Below, piece by piece: positions 34,539-43,184 of a stretch of DNA of 64,000 nt. The DNA is from Weizmannia acidilactici (GTDB lineage: Bacteria > Bacillota > Bacilli > Bacillales > Bacillaceae_C). Positions within the stretch are counted from its first letter, which is position 1. Every line of letters starts with the position of its first letter. The position numbers and the translations under genes are program-made. Under the pieces are notes generated by a model that worked only from the letters and a program-made list of their open reading frames with translations, was not told the DNA's origin and ran no database searches. The DNA lies in NCBI RefSeq assembly GCF_008974225.1, contig NZ_BKZR01000017.1, positions 3,457 through 67,456 on the forward strand. The letters are read 5' to 3'.

Positions 34539-34876
34539 ATGGCCAAAACAGGAAAGGATGAGTTTGTAAGCGGATTTGTTCCGCACCATAATCATGGCTC
34601 TGTTGATTATACTTCGTTGGATGCGGGGCATGTGCACCAGTGTTTAGACGTTACTTCCCCCCCATTCAAACGCCGGACCAGAGCCATATCCATTACACAG
34701 AGGGATATGTGTTATTTGAAAATGGCCATACCCATTACTATCGGGCTTATTCCGGGCCGGCTATACCAGTAGGAAATGGAATGCATGTCCATTATTATGA
34801 TTTTTACACAACTGAAGAAAATGGGCATCGCCACCGAATAAGGGGAGTTGACCAACCGGCTCCCGGCGATCGATAA
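34539..34876 (+). pseudogene. YmaF-family protein gene with a frameshift in a C7 run
   Basis: The start ATG at 34539 (AAGGGG upstream) gives MAKTGKDEFVSGFVPHHNHG and DYTSLDAGHVHQCLDV, then the frame is lost at seven C residues (34657-34663). One base change restores QSHIHYTEGYVLFENGHTHY and YRAYSGPAIPVGNGMHVHYY to a stop at 34876. The repeated GHxH and the G-PAIPVGNGMHVH segment are typical of the small His-rich YmaF family of unknown function, about 110-140 residues. The region 34343-34538 before it holds no other recognised gene. Confidence 0.7.
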
Positions 34877-34894
34877 ATAAAATTTAGATCATGC

Positions 34895-34935
34895 AAGAAA
34901 CCAACCAGATGCAGACAGGTTGGTTTCTTTTCTCT
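34895..34935 (+). terminator. Terminator after the ymaF-like gene
   Basis: A perfect 12-base stem AAGAAACCAACC against GGTTGGTTTCTT with an 11-base loop, followed by TTCTC. Confidence 0.88.
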
Positions 34936-34985
34936 GTGAGCCGGGGAAAATGATATACAGAAAAGTATCACCAGCCCCGGCACTT

Positions 34986-35250
34986 TGCCATATATTACAT
35001 ATAGGCATTTATCACTTTCTGAAACTTTTTATCAAAAAAGAAAGCGAGGTGAGGCGGCAGTGGAGCAATTTGTTATCCGCGTTAAGCGGTAAAATTAAAG
35101 AAAATGCCATGATGCTTATATGGACAGCATGAAGCCGGCTGTCCGGGATCCGGTGTTTTTCAGCGTCGGGATGCCAAACGGCGGCATAATTCCAAAAAAG
35201 GCGCTGCAGCGGATCATGAATGAAATCTTTGATTCCGATTATATCAGGAA
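34986..35250 (+). pseudogene. Truncated duplicate of the 5' end of the downstream aminotransferase gene
   Basis: From TTGCCATAT at about 34986 to GATTCCGAT at about 35250 the sequence is nearly identical to the leader and first 60 codons of the aminotransferase gene (39105-39349). It shares the ribosome binding site, GTGGAGCA start and codons for LSALSGKIKENA and RDPVFFSVGMPN. Small differences include an extra A after GTGGAGCA, a lost base near 35110 and a Cys-to-Gly change. After GATTCCGAT the match ends abruptly. It cannot make protein, but marks one flank of the beta-glucoside cassette. Confidence 0.88.
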
Positions 35251-35286
35251 TTTAAATGATTTTGGATCAGCTTAACGCTGCAAGTT

Positions 35287-35345
35287 AAAAATGTATCCTG
35301 CAGACAGATTTTATTCTGCTTGAGGGGTACATTTTATTTTTTGCA
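35287..35345 (+). terminator. Terminator-like hairpin before the beta-glucoside cassette
   Basis: AAAAATGTA and TACATTTTA pair across a loop that itself contains CAGA/TCTG pairing, followed by TTTTTT. Confidence 0.65.
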
Positions 35346-35383
35346 CGCTGGCAGAAAAAGATAATTCATAAATAAAATTTGAA

Positions 35384-35412
35384 TTTACAAATTTAAAATA
35401 TTGATTTACAAT
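35384..35412 (+). promoter_or_regulatory. Promoter of the GH1/EIIC cassette
   Basis: TTTACA (35384-35389), 17 bases, then TACAAT (35407-35412). The AT-rich spacer repeats ATTTACAA, a possible regulator contact. Confidence 0.65.
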
Positions 35413-35448
35413 TAAGGTGTAATTCGTTAAAAGATTGGAGGAGCGAAC

Positions 35449-36831
35449 ATGCCAAATCAGTTACGCGAAGGGTTCTTATGGGGCAATTCCGTCTCAAGTA
35501 TGCAGACAGAAGGTGCTTGGAACGAAGGAGGAAAAGGATTGTCTGTATATGATATCCGTAAGCCTTCTGAATTTGCTTCGGATTGGAAGGTTGCCATCGA
35601 TGCCTACCATCGTTATGAAGAGGACTTTGATCTCATGCAGCAGCTTGGAATGAATTGTTATCGCTTTCAAATTTCGTGGAGTCGTGTGAATCCTACGGGT
35701 GATGGAGAATTTAATGAAGAAGGGATTGCGTTTTATGACAAGTTTATTGATGCGCTGATCGAACGTGGAATTGAGCCGATGATTTGCTTATACCATTTTG
35801 ATATGCCGCTTCACTTGGCTGAGACTTACAACGGATTTATCAGCAGAAAAGTAGTCGATGCTTTTGTCAGATATGGAAAGGAAATGGTAGATCGGTTTGG
35901 TAAAAAAGTGAAATATTGGATTACCTTTAACGAGCAAAATCTTTACCATATGCCCGGGGCTTTTAGAATCAGCGGTTATATGAAAGGTGAGAAGACTTTA
36001 GATGAGCTGTACAAAATCCAGCACCATGTCATGATGGCACATGCTTCTATAGCCAATTATATTCATGAAAACTATAAGGATATTAAAATAGGTGGGATGC
36101 TGGCGTATTCAGAAATTTATCCAGCAACCTGCAAGCCAAATGATGTATTTGTTGCGAGAAAGCTGGACGAATTTTTTAATTACAATTTATTGGAAGCGTT
36201 TACGAATGGTTGTTACTCTCATGAAGTCATGTCATATGTGAAAAACGAAGGAATCGATATGGGGATTTTAGAAGGGGACTTGGATATCTTATCTTCCCTG
36301 AAAAGTGACTTTTTGGCTTTTAGTTATTATGCCAGTACAACAGTTAATAGTGAGTTGATACCGGAGGGAACACCTGTCAACTACTATATGGAATACGGTA
36401 AACAGGAAAATCCTTATCTTGATTCAACTGAATGGAAATGGCAGATTGATCCGTTAGGTTTTAGAGATATCCTGAATAAAATCTATAACCGTTTTAAGCT
36501 TCCTGTTTTTCCAATTGAAAATGGAATTGGTGTAAAAGAGACATGGGACGGGGAACACGAAATACAGGATGATTACCGGATCCGGTACCATAGAGACCAT
36601 ATCCAGGCCATGAAAGATGCAATTTTTATCGATGGTGTTGATGTTGTTGGATATTTGGGTTGGGGACTGATCGATATATTGAGCTCTCAGGGTGATATGA
36701 GAAAACGATACGGTGTTGTTTATGTGAACAGGGAAAACCATGATTTAAAAGATTTACGCCGTGTGCCGAAAAAGAGTTTCTGGTGGCTGCAAAAAGTGAT
36801 TAAAAGTAACGGAGCAGACTTAGGCGATTAA
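35449..36831 (+). CDS. 6-phospho-beta-glucosidase (GH1)
   Basis: Family 1 glycoside hydrolase that splits phosphorylated beta-glucosides (for example cellobiose 6-phosphate) after PTS uptake; cytoplasmic, 460 residues. The acid/base Glu162 is in ITFNEQN and the nucleophile Glu357 in PIENGIG. The N-terminal start FLWGNSVSSMQTEGAWNEGG is typical. TGGAGGAGCG precedes the ATG. It is the first gene of a cassette with a lactose/cellobiose-type EIIC and a GntR regulator, which supports phospho-sugar specificity. Base composition is lower in GC than the flanking genes and the cassette is bordered by duplicated DNA, so it was probably acquired. Confidence 0.93.
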   Translation: MPNQLREGFLWGNSVSSMQTEGAWNEGGKGLSVYDIRKPSEFASDWKVAIDAYHRYEEDFDLMQQLGMNCYRFQISWSRVNPTGDGEFNEEGIAFYDKFIDALIERGIEPMICLYHFDMPLHLAETYNGFISRKVVDAFVRYGKEMVDRFGKKVKYWITFNEQNLYHMPGAFRISGYMKGEKTLDELYKIQHHVMMAHASIANYIHENYKDIKIGGMLAYSEIYPATCKPNDVFVARKLDEFFNYNLLEAFTNGCYSHEVMSYVKNEGIDMGILEGDLDILSSLKSDFLAFSYYASTTVNSELIPEGTPVNYYMEYGKQENPYLDSTEWKWQIDPLGFRDILNKIYNRFKLPVFPIENGIGVKETWDGEHEIQDDYRIRYHRDHIQAMKDAIFIDGVDVVGYLGWGLIDILSSQGDMRKRYGVVYVNRENHDLKDLRRVPKKSFWWLQKVIKSNGADLGD

Positions 36832-36857
36832 TTCCAAAATGAGGGGGAGATTTTGAA

Positions 36858-38218
36858 ATGAACGGGAAGGGCACGGTATCTGAAACCAATGTAAAGCGGT
36901 CGTTTTTGGACAAATTTACTGAGTTTGCTGTGAAGTTGGGAAATCAGGTTCATCTGCGTTCATTAAGAGATGCTTTTGCAGTCATTATGCCATTATTTAT
37001 TTTGGCAGGGGTTGCTGTTTTGGTAAATAATGTTGTCTTTCCTTGGCTTTTCAAAGGTGAAACATTAGTAAAAGCACAGTATTGGGGAACTGCTATTACG
37101 AATGGTACTTTGAATATCTCAGGTTTGTTGATTGCCCCGATGATTGCTTATTGTTTATCCTCCAATAAATCATTTAAGAATCCTTTAGCATCTACTTCGG
37201 TAGCTATCGCTTCATTGATTATCATGATGCCGAATTCTGTATCGCTTATTCCGGCAGGGGCAAAAAAAGCCGTCGATGTAACCGGCGTTCTAACATTTGG
37301 CAATTTAGGAACCACCGGCATGTTTGCAGGGATTATCATTGGATTGGTTGCCACTGAACTTTTTATCAAAACATCCAATATCAAGAAACTGGAAATCCAT
37401 TTAGGGGAAATGTTCCGCCTGCAGTTGGAAAATCCTTCAGTGTTATGATTCCGGTAATTCTCGTCTTGTCTATTTTTGGGATCGTATCCTTGATTTTATC
37501 ACTTTTTGATACCAATTTAATTACTTTGGTTTCTAAAATGATCCAGGAACCACTAAGGAAAATAAACACAAGCTTACTGGGAACGATCATCATTTACAGT
37601 ACAGGGAACTTTCTATTTACTTTAGGTATCCACCAAACAGTGGTAAACGGCTCTTTGCTTGACCCTTTACTGCTGGCTAATATGAACGAAAATATGCTGG
37701 CTTTTGCACACGGACAGGCGATTCCGCATATTATCAACAGCGCTTTTGTCCCGACCTTCGGGATGATCGGTGGAACAGGCAGTACGATCTCGCTGATTAT
37801 TGCCACTTTACTTTTTGGGAAAAACAAAGCAACAAAAGATGTGTCAAAATTAGCCACTGCACCGGGCCTTTTCAATATTAATGAGCCGGTTATTTTTGGG
37901 TATCCTATCGTCTTCAACTTACCCATGATGATTCCGTTTGTTTTGCTGCCGGCATTGGGAATTGTGGTTGCTTATTTTGCAACTGCAGTGGGACTGATCA
38001 GTAAATGTGTGGTTTATATTCCTTGGACAACTCCGCCAATTTTGAGCGCATATTTGGCAACAGCAGGAGACTGGAAAGCAGCCGTATTACAGGCCTTGAT
38101 TATTATCGGGGGAGCGTTTTTCTATCTTCCATTTATGAAGATTAGCGAAAGAGTAAATCAGATGAGTATGGAAACAGAGACAGAGAATGAAGAGGGTATG
38201 GCAAGAGAATCATTGTAA
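36858..38218 (+). pseudogene. PTS cellobiose-type EIIC gene with a one-base frameshift
   Basis: Membrane permease EIIC of the lactose/cellobiose PTS family, about 450 residues when repaired. The first part (from ATG 36858, with GGGGGAG upstream) carries DAFAVIMPLFILAGVAVLVN and stops at 37448. Adding one A to the AAA at 37408-37410 converts GEMFRLQLENP into GENVPPAVGKSFSVMIPVIL and joins the second part, which holds HGQAIPHIINSAFVPTFG, APGLFNINEPVIFGYPIVFN and PWTTPPILSAYLAT, the normal family end. No EIIA or EIIB gene is in this cassette. The indel may be real or a read error. Confidence 0.85.
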
Positions 38219-38257
38219 AAAAATTGCATGTAACATGGTATAATTTGACTACTAGGG

Positions 38258-38310
38258 GAAAATCGCCTTTTTATATCATTGTGATTGGAAAGACGATTTT
38301 CTTCTTTTAC
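38258..38310 (+). terminator. Hairpin between EIIC and gntR
   Basis: GAAAATCG pairs with CGATTTTC, with extra CCTTT/AAAG pairing inside, followed by TTCTTTTACTTT. A TATAAT box at about 38240 precedes it. It could be a terminator or attenuator for gntR. Confidence 0.6.
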
Positions 38311-38330
38311 TTTACTTTGAGGTGAGCATC

Positions 38331-39047
38331 GTGGCCAAGTACAAAATGATAGCAGATGAAATCCGCAGAAGAATCAAGTCAAAGGTTTATGAGGTTTCAA
38401 AGCCGCTTCCAGAACAGGTAAAATTAGCAGAAGAATTTCATACTAGCAGGGTAACGATACAAAAAGCGCTGGACTTGCTGGCCGTGGAAGGTCTCGTTTA
38501 CAGCAAGCAGGGTTCGGGCACTTATGTACGAAAAAATGCATGGCAAATGTCCAATCTTGATTCAAGAGCTGATGATTACTTGGGCTTGACAAATAAAATG
38601 GCAAATGAAGGGAAAATTTCGAGTATGGTAATATCTTTTCAGCTCCGTTTTCCCAACGAAGACGAGTGTGAAAAACTGATTATTGAAAAAAATGAGCCGA
38701 TTTATGACATTATCCGGCTCAGACGATTAAATGATGAGCCATATTTAATTGAACATACAAAAATGCCTGTCGAAGTGATCCCTGGCCTGACCGAAGACAT
38801 ATTATACAAGTCGATCTATACCTATATCAGAAAAGATTTAGGATTAAAGATTGGCGGTGCAAACAGGAGGATCCGTGCGGATAAACCGGATGAACTTGAC
38901 CAGAAATATTTGGAGTGCGATAAATGCGACCCTGTGCTTGAAGTAAATCAAGTTGTTTACCTGGATAACGGCGTTCCGTTCGAATATTCCCGCACAAGGC
39001 ACCGTTATGACAAAGGGGATATTCTGGTGGTTGATCTTAATCGTTGA
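38331..39047 (+). CDS. GntR-family regulator with UTRA domain (beta-glucoside cassette)
   Basis: HutC-type GntR regulator, about 238 residues. The winged helix lies near residues 1-70 (LPEQVKLAEEFHTSRVTIQK, YSKQGSGTYVRK), then a UTRA domain ending PFEYSRTRHRYDKGD. Similar proteins (BglR, TreR-like) respond to phosphorylated sugars. The start is placed at GTG 38331, six bases after GAGGTG; another in-frame GTG at 38322 overlaps that site. It follows the EIIC pseudogene, from which it is separated by a hairpin, and probably represses the cassette promoter at 35384-35412. Confidence 0.87.
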   Translation: MAKYKMIADEIRRRIKSKVYEVSKPLPEQVKLAEEFHTSRVTIQKALDLLAVEGLVYSKQGSGTYVRKNAWQMSNLDSRADDYLGLTNKMANEGKISSMVISFQLRFPNEDECEKLIIEKNEPIYDIIRLRRLNDEPYLIEHTKMPVEVIPGLTEDILYKSIYTYIRKDLGLKIGGANRRIRADKPDELDQKYLECDKCDPVLEVNQVVYLDNGVPFEYSRTRHRYDKGDILVVDLNR

Positions 39048-39169
39048 AAATTTTACGAAGATCAAGTAATTCTATTTTTCTTGGTATCTGTATCACCTTA
39101 GCCCACCCCTTTCCATATATATGTCATATAGGCACTTTTCAGCAATCGAGAAAGCGAGGTGAGGCGGCA

Positions 39170-40357
39170 GTGGAGCATTTGTTATCCGCGTTAAGCGGTA
39201 AAATTAAAGAAAATGCCATTGATGCTTATATGGACAGCATGAAGCCGGCTGTCCGGGATCCGGTGTTTTTCAGCGTCGGGATGCCAAACTGCGGCATGAT
39301 TCCAAAAAAGGCGCTGCAGCGGATCATGAATGAAATCTTTGATTCCGATCCTGCCCATTTATATGAGTATTGCAGCGCGAAAGGGTTCGGTCCGTTTTTG
39401 TCTGCAATTTCCGGCAATGAAAACATCCCTGAACCGTATATCATGGCAACGAACGGCAATACACAGGGGTTTGATCTCGTCTGCAGAATGCTTTTGGATG
39501 AGCAGGACGGCTTTGCGATGGAGGCGTATACGTATTCCATCGCGCTTTCGGCTGTACACCAGTACCGGCTCAAGGTAGTCGGTATCCCGCTTGAACAGGA
39601 CGGCCTTGATATTGATTTTTTTGAAAAGGCTTTAAAAACAACCCGCATTAAAGCGCTCTATATCATTCCGAACGCACAGAACCCGACCGGGATTACCACA
39701 TCTCTTGAAAAAAGAAAAAGGCTCATCGAACTCGCTTACCGGCACGGATTTTTGATCATTGAAGACGACCCTTACCGCGATCTGCTTTTTCATGAACGTT
39801 TCCCTTCTATATTTGAACTCGATCCCCTAAAAGAAAAAGTCATTTATTTGTACAGTTTTTCTAAAGTGATTGCGCCGGCAATGAGGACCGGATTTATTCT
39901 TGCGCACCCGGCTCTCCTTCAAAAACTTGAGCAGTTTAAGCAGGTCATGGATGCCTGCACTTCCCCGATCAACCAAATGCTTGCTGGAAAACTGGTTTCC
40001 TCTGGCAGTTGGCCGGCTATGCTCGAAAAGCAAAAACGTTTTTATGAGAAAAGAAAAGAGTGGACAAAACAGTTTTTGCAGCACATGAATGAAACGGAAC
40101 AATGGGAAGGCATTGAACCTGCCGGCGGGTTGTTTTATTGGATGGATGTGAAAAAGGGGGATGTGTTGGAATGGATGGGAATAGCTGCAGAAGCCGGAGC
40201 TGTGTTTGTCCCGGGAAATGCATTTACGCTTGAGAACGGGCCGAACACGAAAATCCGTCTTTGCTTTGCCCATTGCAGCGATGAAGAAATGGGAAAAGGT
40301 TTTGTGCGCCTGGAAGAGAGTTTTAAAAAATGGAAGAACATGCGGGGCTCCCGTTAA
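39170..40357 (+). CDS. PLP-dependent aminotransferase, class I/II (MocR/ARO8-like without DNA-binding domain)
   Basis: Fold-type I aminotransferase, 395 residues, of the 2-aminoadipate / multiple-substrate aminotransferase group. Motifs are TNGNTQGFDLVCRML, YIIPNAQNPTGITTSLEKRK with the PLP-contacting Asn, IIEDDPYRDL with the conserved Asp and Tyr, YSFSKVIAPAMRTGF with the Schiff-base lysine, and IRLCFAHCSDEE with the substrate-binding Arg. GTG at 39170 is chosen because GAGGTGAGG stands upstream; the frame is open for 126 bases before it but without a site. The substrate is unknown. A partial copy of its 5' end lies 4.1 kb upstream, on the other side of the beta-glucoside cassette. Confidence 0.87.
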   Translation: MEHLLSALSGKIKENAIDAYMDSMKPAVRDPVFFSVGMPNCGMIPKKALQRIMNEIFDSDPAHLYEYCSAKGFGPFLSAISGNENIPEPYIMATNGNTQGFDLVCRMLLDEQDGFAMEAYTYSIALSAVHQYRLKVVGIPLEQDGLDIDFFEKALKTTRIKALYIIPNAQNPTGITTSLEKRKRLIELAYRHGFLIIEDDPYRDLLFHERFPSIFELDPLKEKVIYLYSFSKVIAPAMRTGFILAHPALLQKLEQFKQVMDACTSPINQMLAGKLVSSGSWPAMLEKQKRFYEKRKEWTKQFLQHMNETEQWEGIEPAGGLFYWMDVKKGDVLEWMGIAAEAGAVFVPGNAFTLENGPNTKIRLCFAHCSDEEMGKGFVRLEESFKKWKNMRGSR

Positions 40358-40701
40358 CGCAGTTTAAAAAAATAATGGTTGATCAGGTTTTTTACCCATT
40401 CTGCCGCGATCTGCGGATGGTATCTTTTTTCAAACCGCCATCCACGCACAAACACCGTATATTCCAGATCACTCCGCTTGTAAAACCGCATGTTTTTCCG
40501 GCCGGCTTCCCGTTTGACACGGTACAGATAGCGAGAGATTTGAAACAGCATTTGTTCGACGGCAAGGATGTATGGTTCCTTGAATTTTAACAAGCTCGCG
40601 CGAATGGCTTTTTGATCGCGCTCCAGTGTTTTTTTGGCAAGCGGTAGCAGGATAAACGCCTCGACCAGCCTTTCTTCTTCTTCTGTTAACACTTGTGGCA
40701 T
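40354..40701 (-). CDS. Small conserved hypothetical protein, YhjD-like
   Basis: A 115-residue basic, helical, soluble protein with no signal or membrane segment. The layout (LTEEEERLVEAFILLPLAKK, LERDQKAIRASLLKFKEPYI, VKREAGRKNMRFYKR) resembles the uncharacterised Bacillus YhjD family by memory; the function is unknown. ATG at 40701 has AGGTGA five bases upstream; a GTG nine bases earlier is less well placed. It converges on the aminotransferase gene with a four-base overlap of the 3' ends. Confidence 0.65.
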   Translation of the reverse strand: MPQVLTEEEERLVEAFILLPLAKKTLERDQKAIRASLLKFKEPYILAVEQMLFQISRYLYRVKREAGRKNMRFYKRSDLEYTVFVRGWRFEKRYHPQIAAEWVKNLINHYFFKLR

Positions 40702-40823
40702 GTGGATCACCTATTTTTATTATACACAAACATACGTTCTAGTCAATCTGTTGTTTGGTTTCCGGACTCCGGCTTGTTATAATGGCGGTATTAAAATGAA
40801 AACGGGAAAAGGAAAATGGATGA

Positions 40824-40928
40824 ATGAATGACAGGGATGGGGATTTCGCCAAAGGTTGTTTGATCGGAATCCTGTTGTCGATTCCAATCTGGGCTTTTGT
40901 ATGGTGGCTGTTGTTTAAGTTTTTTTGA
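40824..40928 (+). CDS. 34-residue single-span membrane protein
   Basis: ATG at 40824 opens a short frame: MNDRDGDFAKGCLIG followed by a hydrophobic segment with ILLSIPIWAFVWWLLF and the end KFF. The charged N-terminus followed by one transmembrane helix is typical of the small membrane proteins of Bacillaceae. AAAAGGAAAATGG upstream gives a modest ribosome binding site. A rho-independent terminator begins at the stop codon, which supports it being a real transcribed gene. The function is unknown. Confidence 0.55.
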   Translation: MNDRDGDFAKGCLIGILLSIPIWAFVWWLLFKFF

Positions 40929-40960
40929 AGCGCTTCCGAGAAGGGACGCTTTTTTTATCG
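40927..40960 (+). terminator. Terminator of the 34-residue gene
   Basis: AAGCGCTTCC and AAGGGACGCTT form a stem with a small loop, followed by TTTTTT. Confidence 0.8.
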
Positions 40961-41074
40961 GAAGGATCGTAAAGCTTTCGGAGTGTTTGGCGCGGGGAGG
41001 ATTCAGGCATTGGTAAAAATATGACAGGCAATGATGCTGAAACAGGCATCAATCCAGCTGGGAGGAGGATTTCA

Positions 41075-41125
41075 ATGAATGATCACAAAGACAAAAAAGG
41101 CGACTCGCTGGAACAACAGGAATAA
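41075..41125 (+). CDS. Possible 16-residue peptide gene
   Basis: GGGAGGAGGATTTCA directly precedes ATG at 41075, one of the strongest ribosome binding sites in the window. The frame is only MNDHKDKKGDSLEQQE before TAA. It is hydrophilic and unlike known short proteins I can name. It may be the start of a frameshifted gene (the next 35 bases remain purine-rich and could encode KEPERDPGRKE in another frame). A terminator follows at 41155. Confidence 0.4.
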   Translation: MNDHKDKKGDSLEQQE

Positions 41126-41154
41126 AAGAGCCGGAAAGGGATCCAGGAAGAAAA

Positions 41155-41192
41155 GAAATAGGGCCGGGCTCCAGTTATTGGTGCCGGCCCCT
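41155..41192. terminator. Bidirectional terminator before the LCP gene end
   Basis: GGGCCGG pairs with CCGGCCC over a 16-base loop. Minus-strand readout from the LCP gene meets CTATTTCTTTTC after it; plus-strand readout meets CCTTGCATTATTTTT. Confidence 0.7.
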
Positions 41193-41196
41193 TGCA

Positions 41197-42111
41197 TTAT
41201 TTTTCCATGTTGGTGACCATGTTGTGGACGTTTTGCCGTTCCGCTTGATCCACGTTGAGATAGTAAATGCCGTTAATGGTCGCATTTGTACCTTTTACTT
41301 CATAGTCTTTTGAATTTTGGCGGCAGTCGCGGTAGTTCATGGCGATATTTTTCATATCGTTAAATGTTAAGTTTGTTTTGATATTGTTTTGGATCGCAGC
41401 CAGGATTTCTTGATAGCGGGAAAAAGATTTGATGGTGGCTGCTTTGTTGATGACCGCCATAATGACATCGCGCTGGCGCTGGTTGCGGCCGAAATCCCCC
41501 TGAGGGTCCAGGTGGCGCATTCTGACGTAACCAAGCGCTTTTTTGCCGGTGTCGAGTGTAATATACCCTTTTTTGTAATAGTATCCTTTTTTGTAATACC
41601 CTTCGTCATGCCAGCTGATCTTGTTGTAGACGGTGACGCCGCCGACAGCATCAACGAGGTCGGCCAGCCCTTCCATGTTGATCCGTATGTACTGGTCAAG
41701 ATTTAAATTGGCGAATTGATTGACGGTGGCAAGCGCCATTTTCGGGCCGCCGTATGCATACGCGGCATTGATTTTGTCCATCGTTCCCCTGCCGACAATT
41801 TCGGTTCTCGTGTCACGCGGGATCGAAATCATCTGCATCGCTTTTTTCTGCGGATTTAATGTAAGGATAATAATCGTATCCGATCTGCCGACATCGTTCT
41901 TTCTTTCATCCACACCCAGCAAAAGAATGGATATTGGTTTTTGTGTTTTAATTTTTTGGGAACTTTCCTTTGATGGTGTGACAGATTTGTTGTCGTACAT
42001 TTTGTCTGCGGCTTTTTGGACGGAATGGTAGACATAGTAGGCTGCTCCTCCGCCCCCAATGACAATGATCGCAATAAGTATCCCAAGTGTGATGAATATT
42101 TTCTTTTTCAT
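41197..42111 (-). CDS. LytR-CpsA-Psr (LCP) family cell-wall polymer transferase
   Basis: Membrane-anchored enzyme that attaches wall teichoic acid or capsule chains to peptidoglycan. The 304-residue protein has one N-terminal membrane segment (IFITLGILIAIIVIGGGGAA) and an outside LCP domain. Motifs are ILLLGVDERKNDVGRSDTII, MISIPRDTRTEI with the catalytic Arg and Asp, MDKINAAYAYGGPKMALATV, and GYVRMRHLDPQGDFGRNQRQ with the pyrophosphate-binding arginines. It stands alone, without tag or cps genes nearby. AGGCAG-like sequence and ATG at 42111 give the start. Confidence 0.92.
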   Translation of the reverse strand: MKKKIFITLGILIAIIVIGGGGAAYYVYHSVQKAADKMYDNKSVTPSKESSQKIKTQKPISILLLGVDERKNDVGRSDTIIILTLNPQKKAMQMISIPRDTRTEIVGRGTMDKINAAYAYGGPKMALATVNQFANLNLDQYIRINMEGLADLVDAVGGVTVYNKISWHDEGYYKKGYYYKKGYITLDTGKKALGYVRMRHLDPQGDFGRNQRQRDVIMAVINKAATIKSFSRYQEILAAIQNNIKTNLTFNDMKNIAMNYRDCRQNSKDYEVKGTNATINGIYYLNVDQAERQNVHNMVTNMEK

Positions 42112-42269
42112 TCTGCCTTCCCTTTTTCTTAATTTTTTGGTTTATTTGTAAAACAGAATACACCTAATCGTAATCTTACCATGTTCTTTCGCAAATGTTA
42201 ACGGGATTTTTTAGTTTGTCCTTTGGCAGGCTTTTTATTTTGGTCTTCTATCATTTCAACTTTTTGCCG

Positions 42270-42410
42270 TAGCGTTTAGGGGGTACCGCCGATTTTCCCG
42301 CTGTTTCCGCTGATTCGGTTTTCAAAGGAGGAAAGCCGCAGAAGGCGACAAAATAGAGGAGCAAAGCCTTGCCACCTTATGAGGTGCCACCGATTTCGCT
42401 TTTAAAAAGA
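42270..42410. repeat. CCGCTGATT-type intergenic repeat cluster
   Basis: In the 430-base gap between the LCP and tetR genes the phrases GCCGATTTTC, CCGCTGTTTCCGCTGATTC and CACCGATTTCGC recur with GGTTTTCAAAGG and TCGCTTTTAAAA. The same phrase family is found at 53.8-53.9 and 57.8-58.1 kb. No coding frame was seen between 42112 and 42543. Confidence 0.5.
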
Positions 42411-42543
42411 GAATAGGATTTTTAATTAAAAAAATATTGTAACTTTTCCTTGCGAGAATGCGGACGAACGGAAAAACACCCACTACAATAAAAATAAGTT
42501 CAACATGAATGGGGTTCAGTCATTTTCAAATGGAGGTAAAAGG

Positions 42544-43128
42544 TTGGAAAAGGTCAAAAGCGATAAGTATGAAAGAATTTTACAGGCAGCGATTGAAGTC
42601 ATCTCGGAAAAAGGGATGGAAAAGGCATCTATATCCGACATTGTGAAAAGAGCGGAGGTGGCGCAGGGGACATTTTATTTATATTTCCGCTCAAAAAATG
42701 CGTTGATCCCGGCAATTGCGGAGAATTTGCTGGCTTATTCTTTTGGAAAAATCCAAAAAAAGACGCAGGGAAAATCGGATTTTTGGGATATCTTGCGGGT
42801 GATGATCGACGAAACGTTCGAGACGACAAACCGGTATAAAGACGTTATTGTACTTTGTTATTCCGGGCTGGCGTTCGAAAATTCGATGGAAACGTGGGAA
42901 GCGATTTATACCCCTTACTACCAATGGTTTAGAGAAATTTTAACGAAAGCGGTTGAAGCGGAACAAATCCTTCCGGTCAATGTCAAGTGGCATGCCGTCA
43001 TGGTGATCAACTTAATGGAGAATGAGGCGGAAAGATTTTACATTGCGAAAGAAACCGGCAGCACGCCCGAAAAAACGAAACTGGAACTGTTCCAATTTTT
43101 TAAGCGTTCGCTCGGGATCCGCTCCTAA
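42544..43128 (+). CDS. TetR-family regulator of the polyamine cluster
   Basis: TetR repressor, about 194 residues. The helix-turn-helix covers about residues 8-55 (ILQAAIEVISEKGMEKASIS, VAQGTFYLYFRSKNALI). The C-terminal ligand domain is not of a named type. The start is TTG at 42544, directly after GGAGGTAAAAGG; an ATG 39 bases upstream lacks a site. It reads into the aminotransferase-agmatinase-permease genes 57 bases downstream and probably controls them. Confidence 0.85.
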   Translation: MEKVKSDKYERILQAAIEVISEKGMEKASISDIVKRAEVAQGTFYLYFRSKNALIPAIAENLLAYSFGKIQKKTQGKSDFWDILRVMIDETFETTNRYKDVIVLCYSGLAFENSMETWEAIYTPYYQWFREILTKAVEAEQILPVNVKWHAVMVINLMENEAERFYIAKETGSTPEKTKLELFQFFKRSLGIRS

Positions 43129-43184
43129 CCGCTTATCCCCAAAAATGACTGATATTCATTCATAAAAACAAAAGGAGTGGGAAA

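Noticed and set aside
34374..34637. Minus-strand 87-codon frame before the ymaF-like gene
   Set aside because: It has no start signal and is antisense to the better supported ymaF-like frame.
40330..40590. Plus-strand frame opposite the YhjD-like gene
   Set aside because: No ribosome binding site, and the opposite strand has a better start and family-like sequence.
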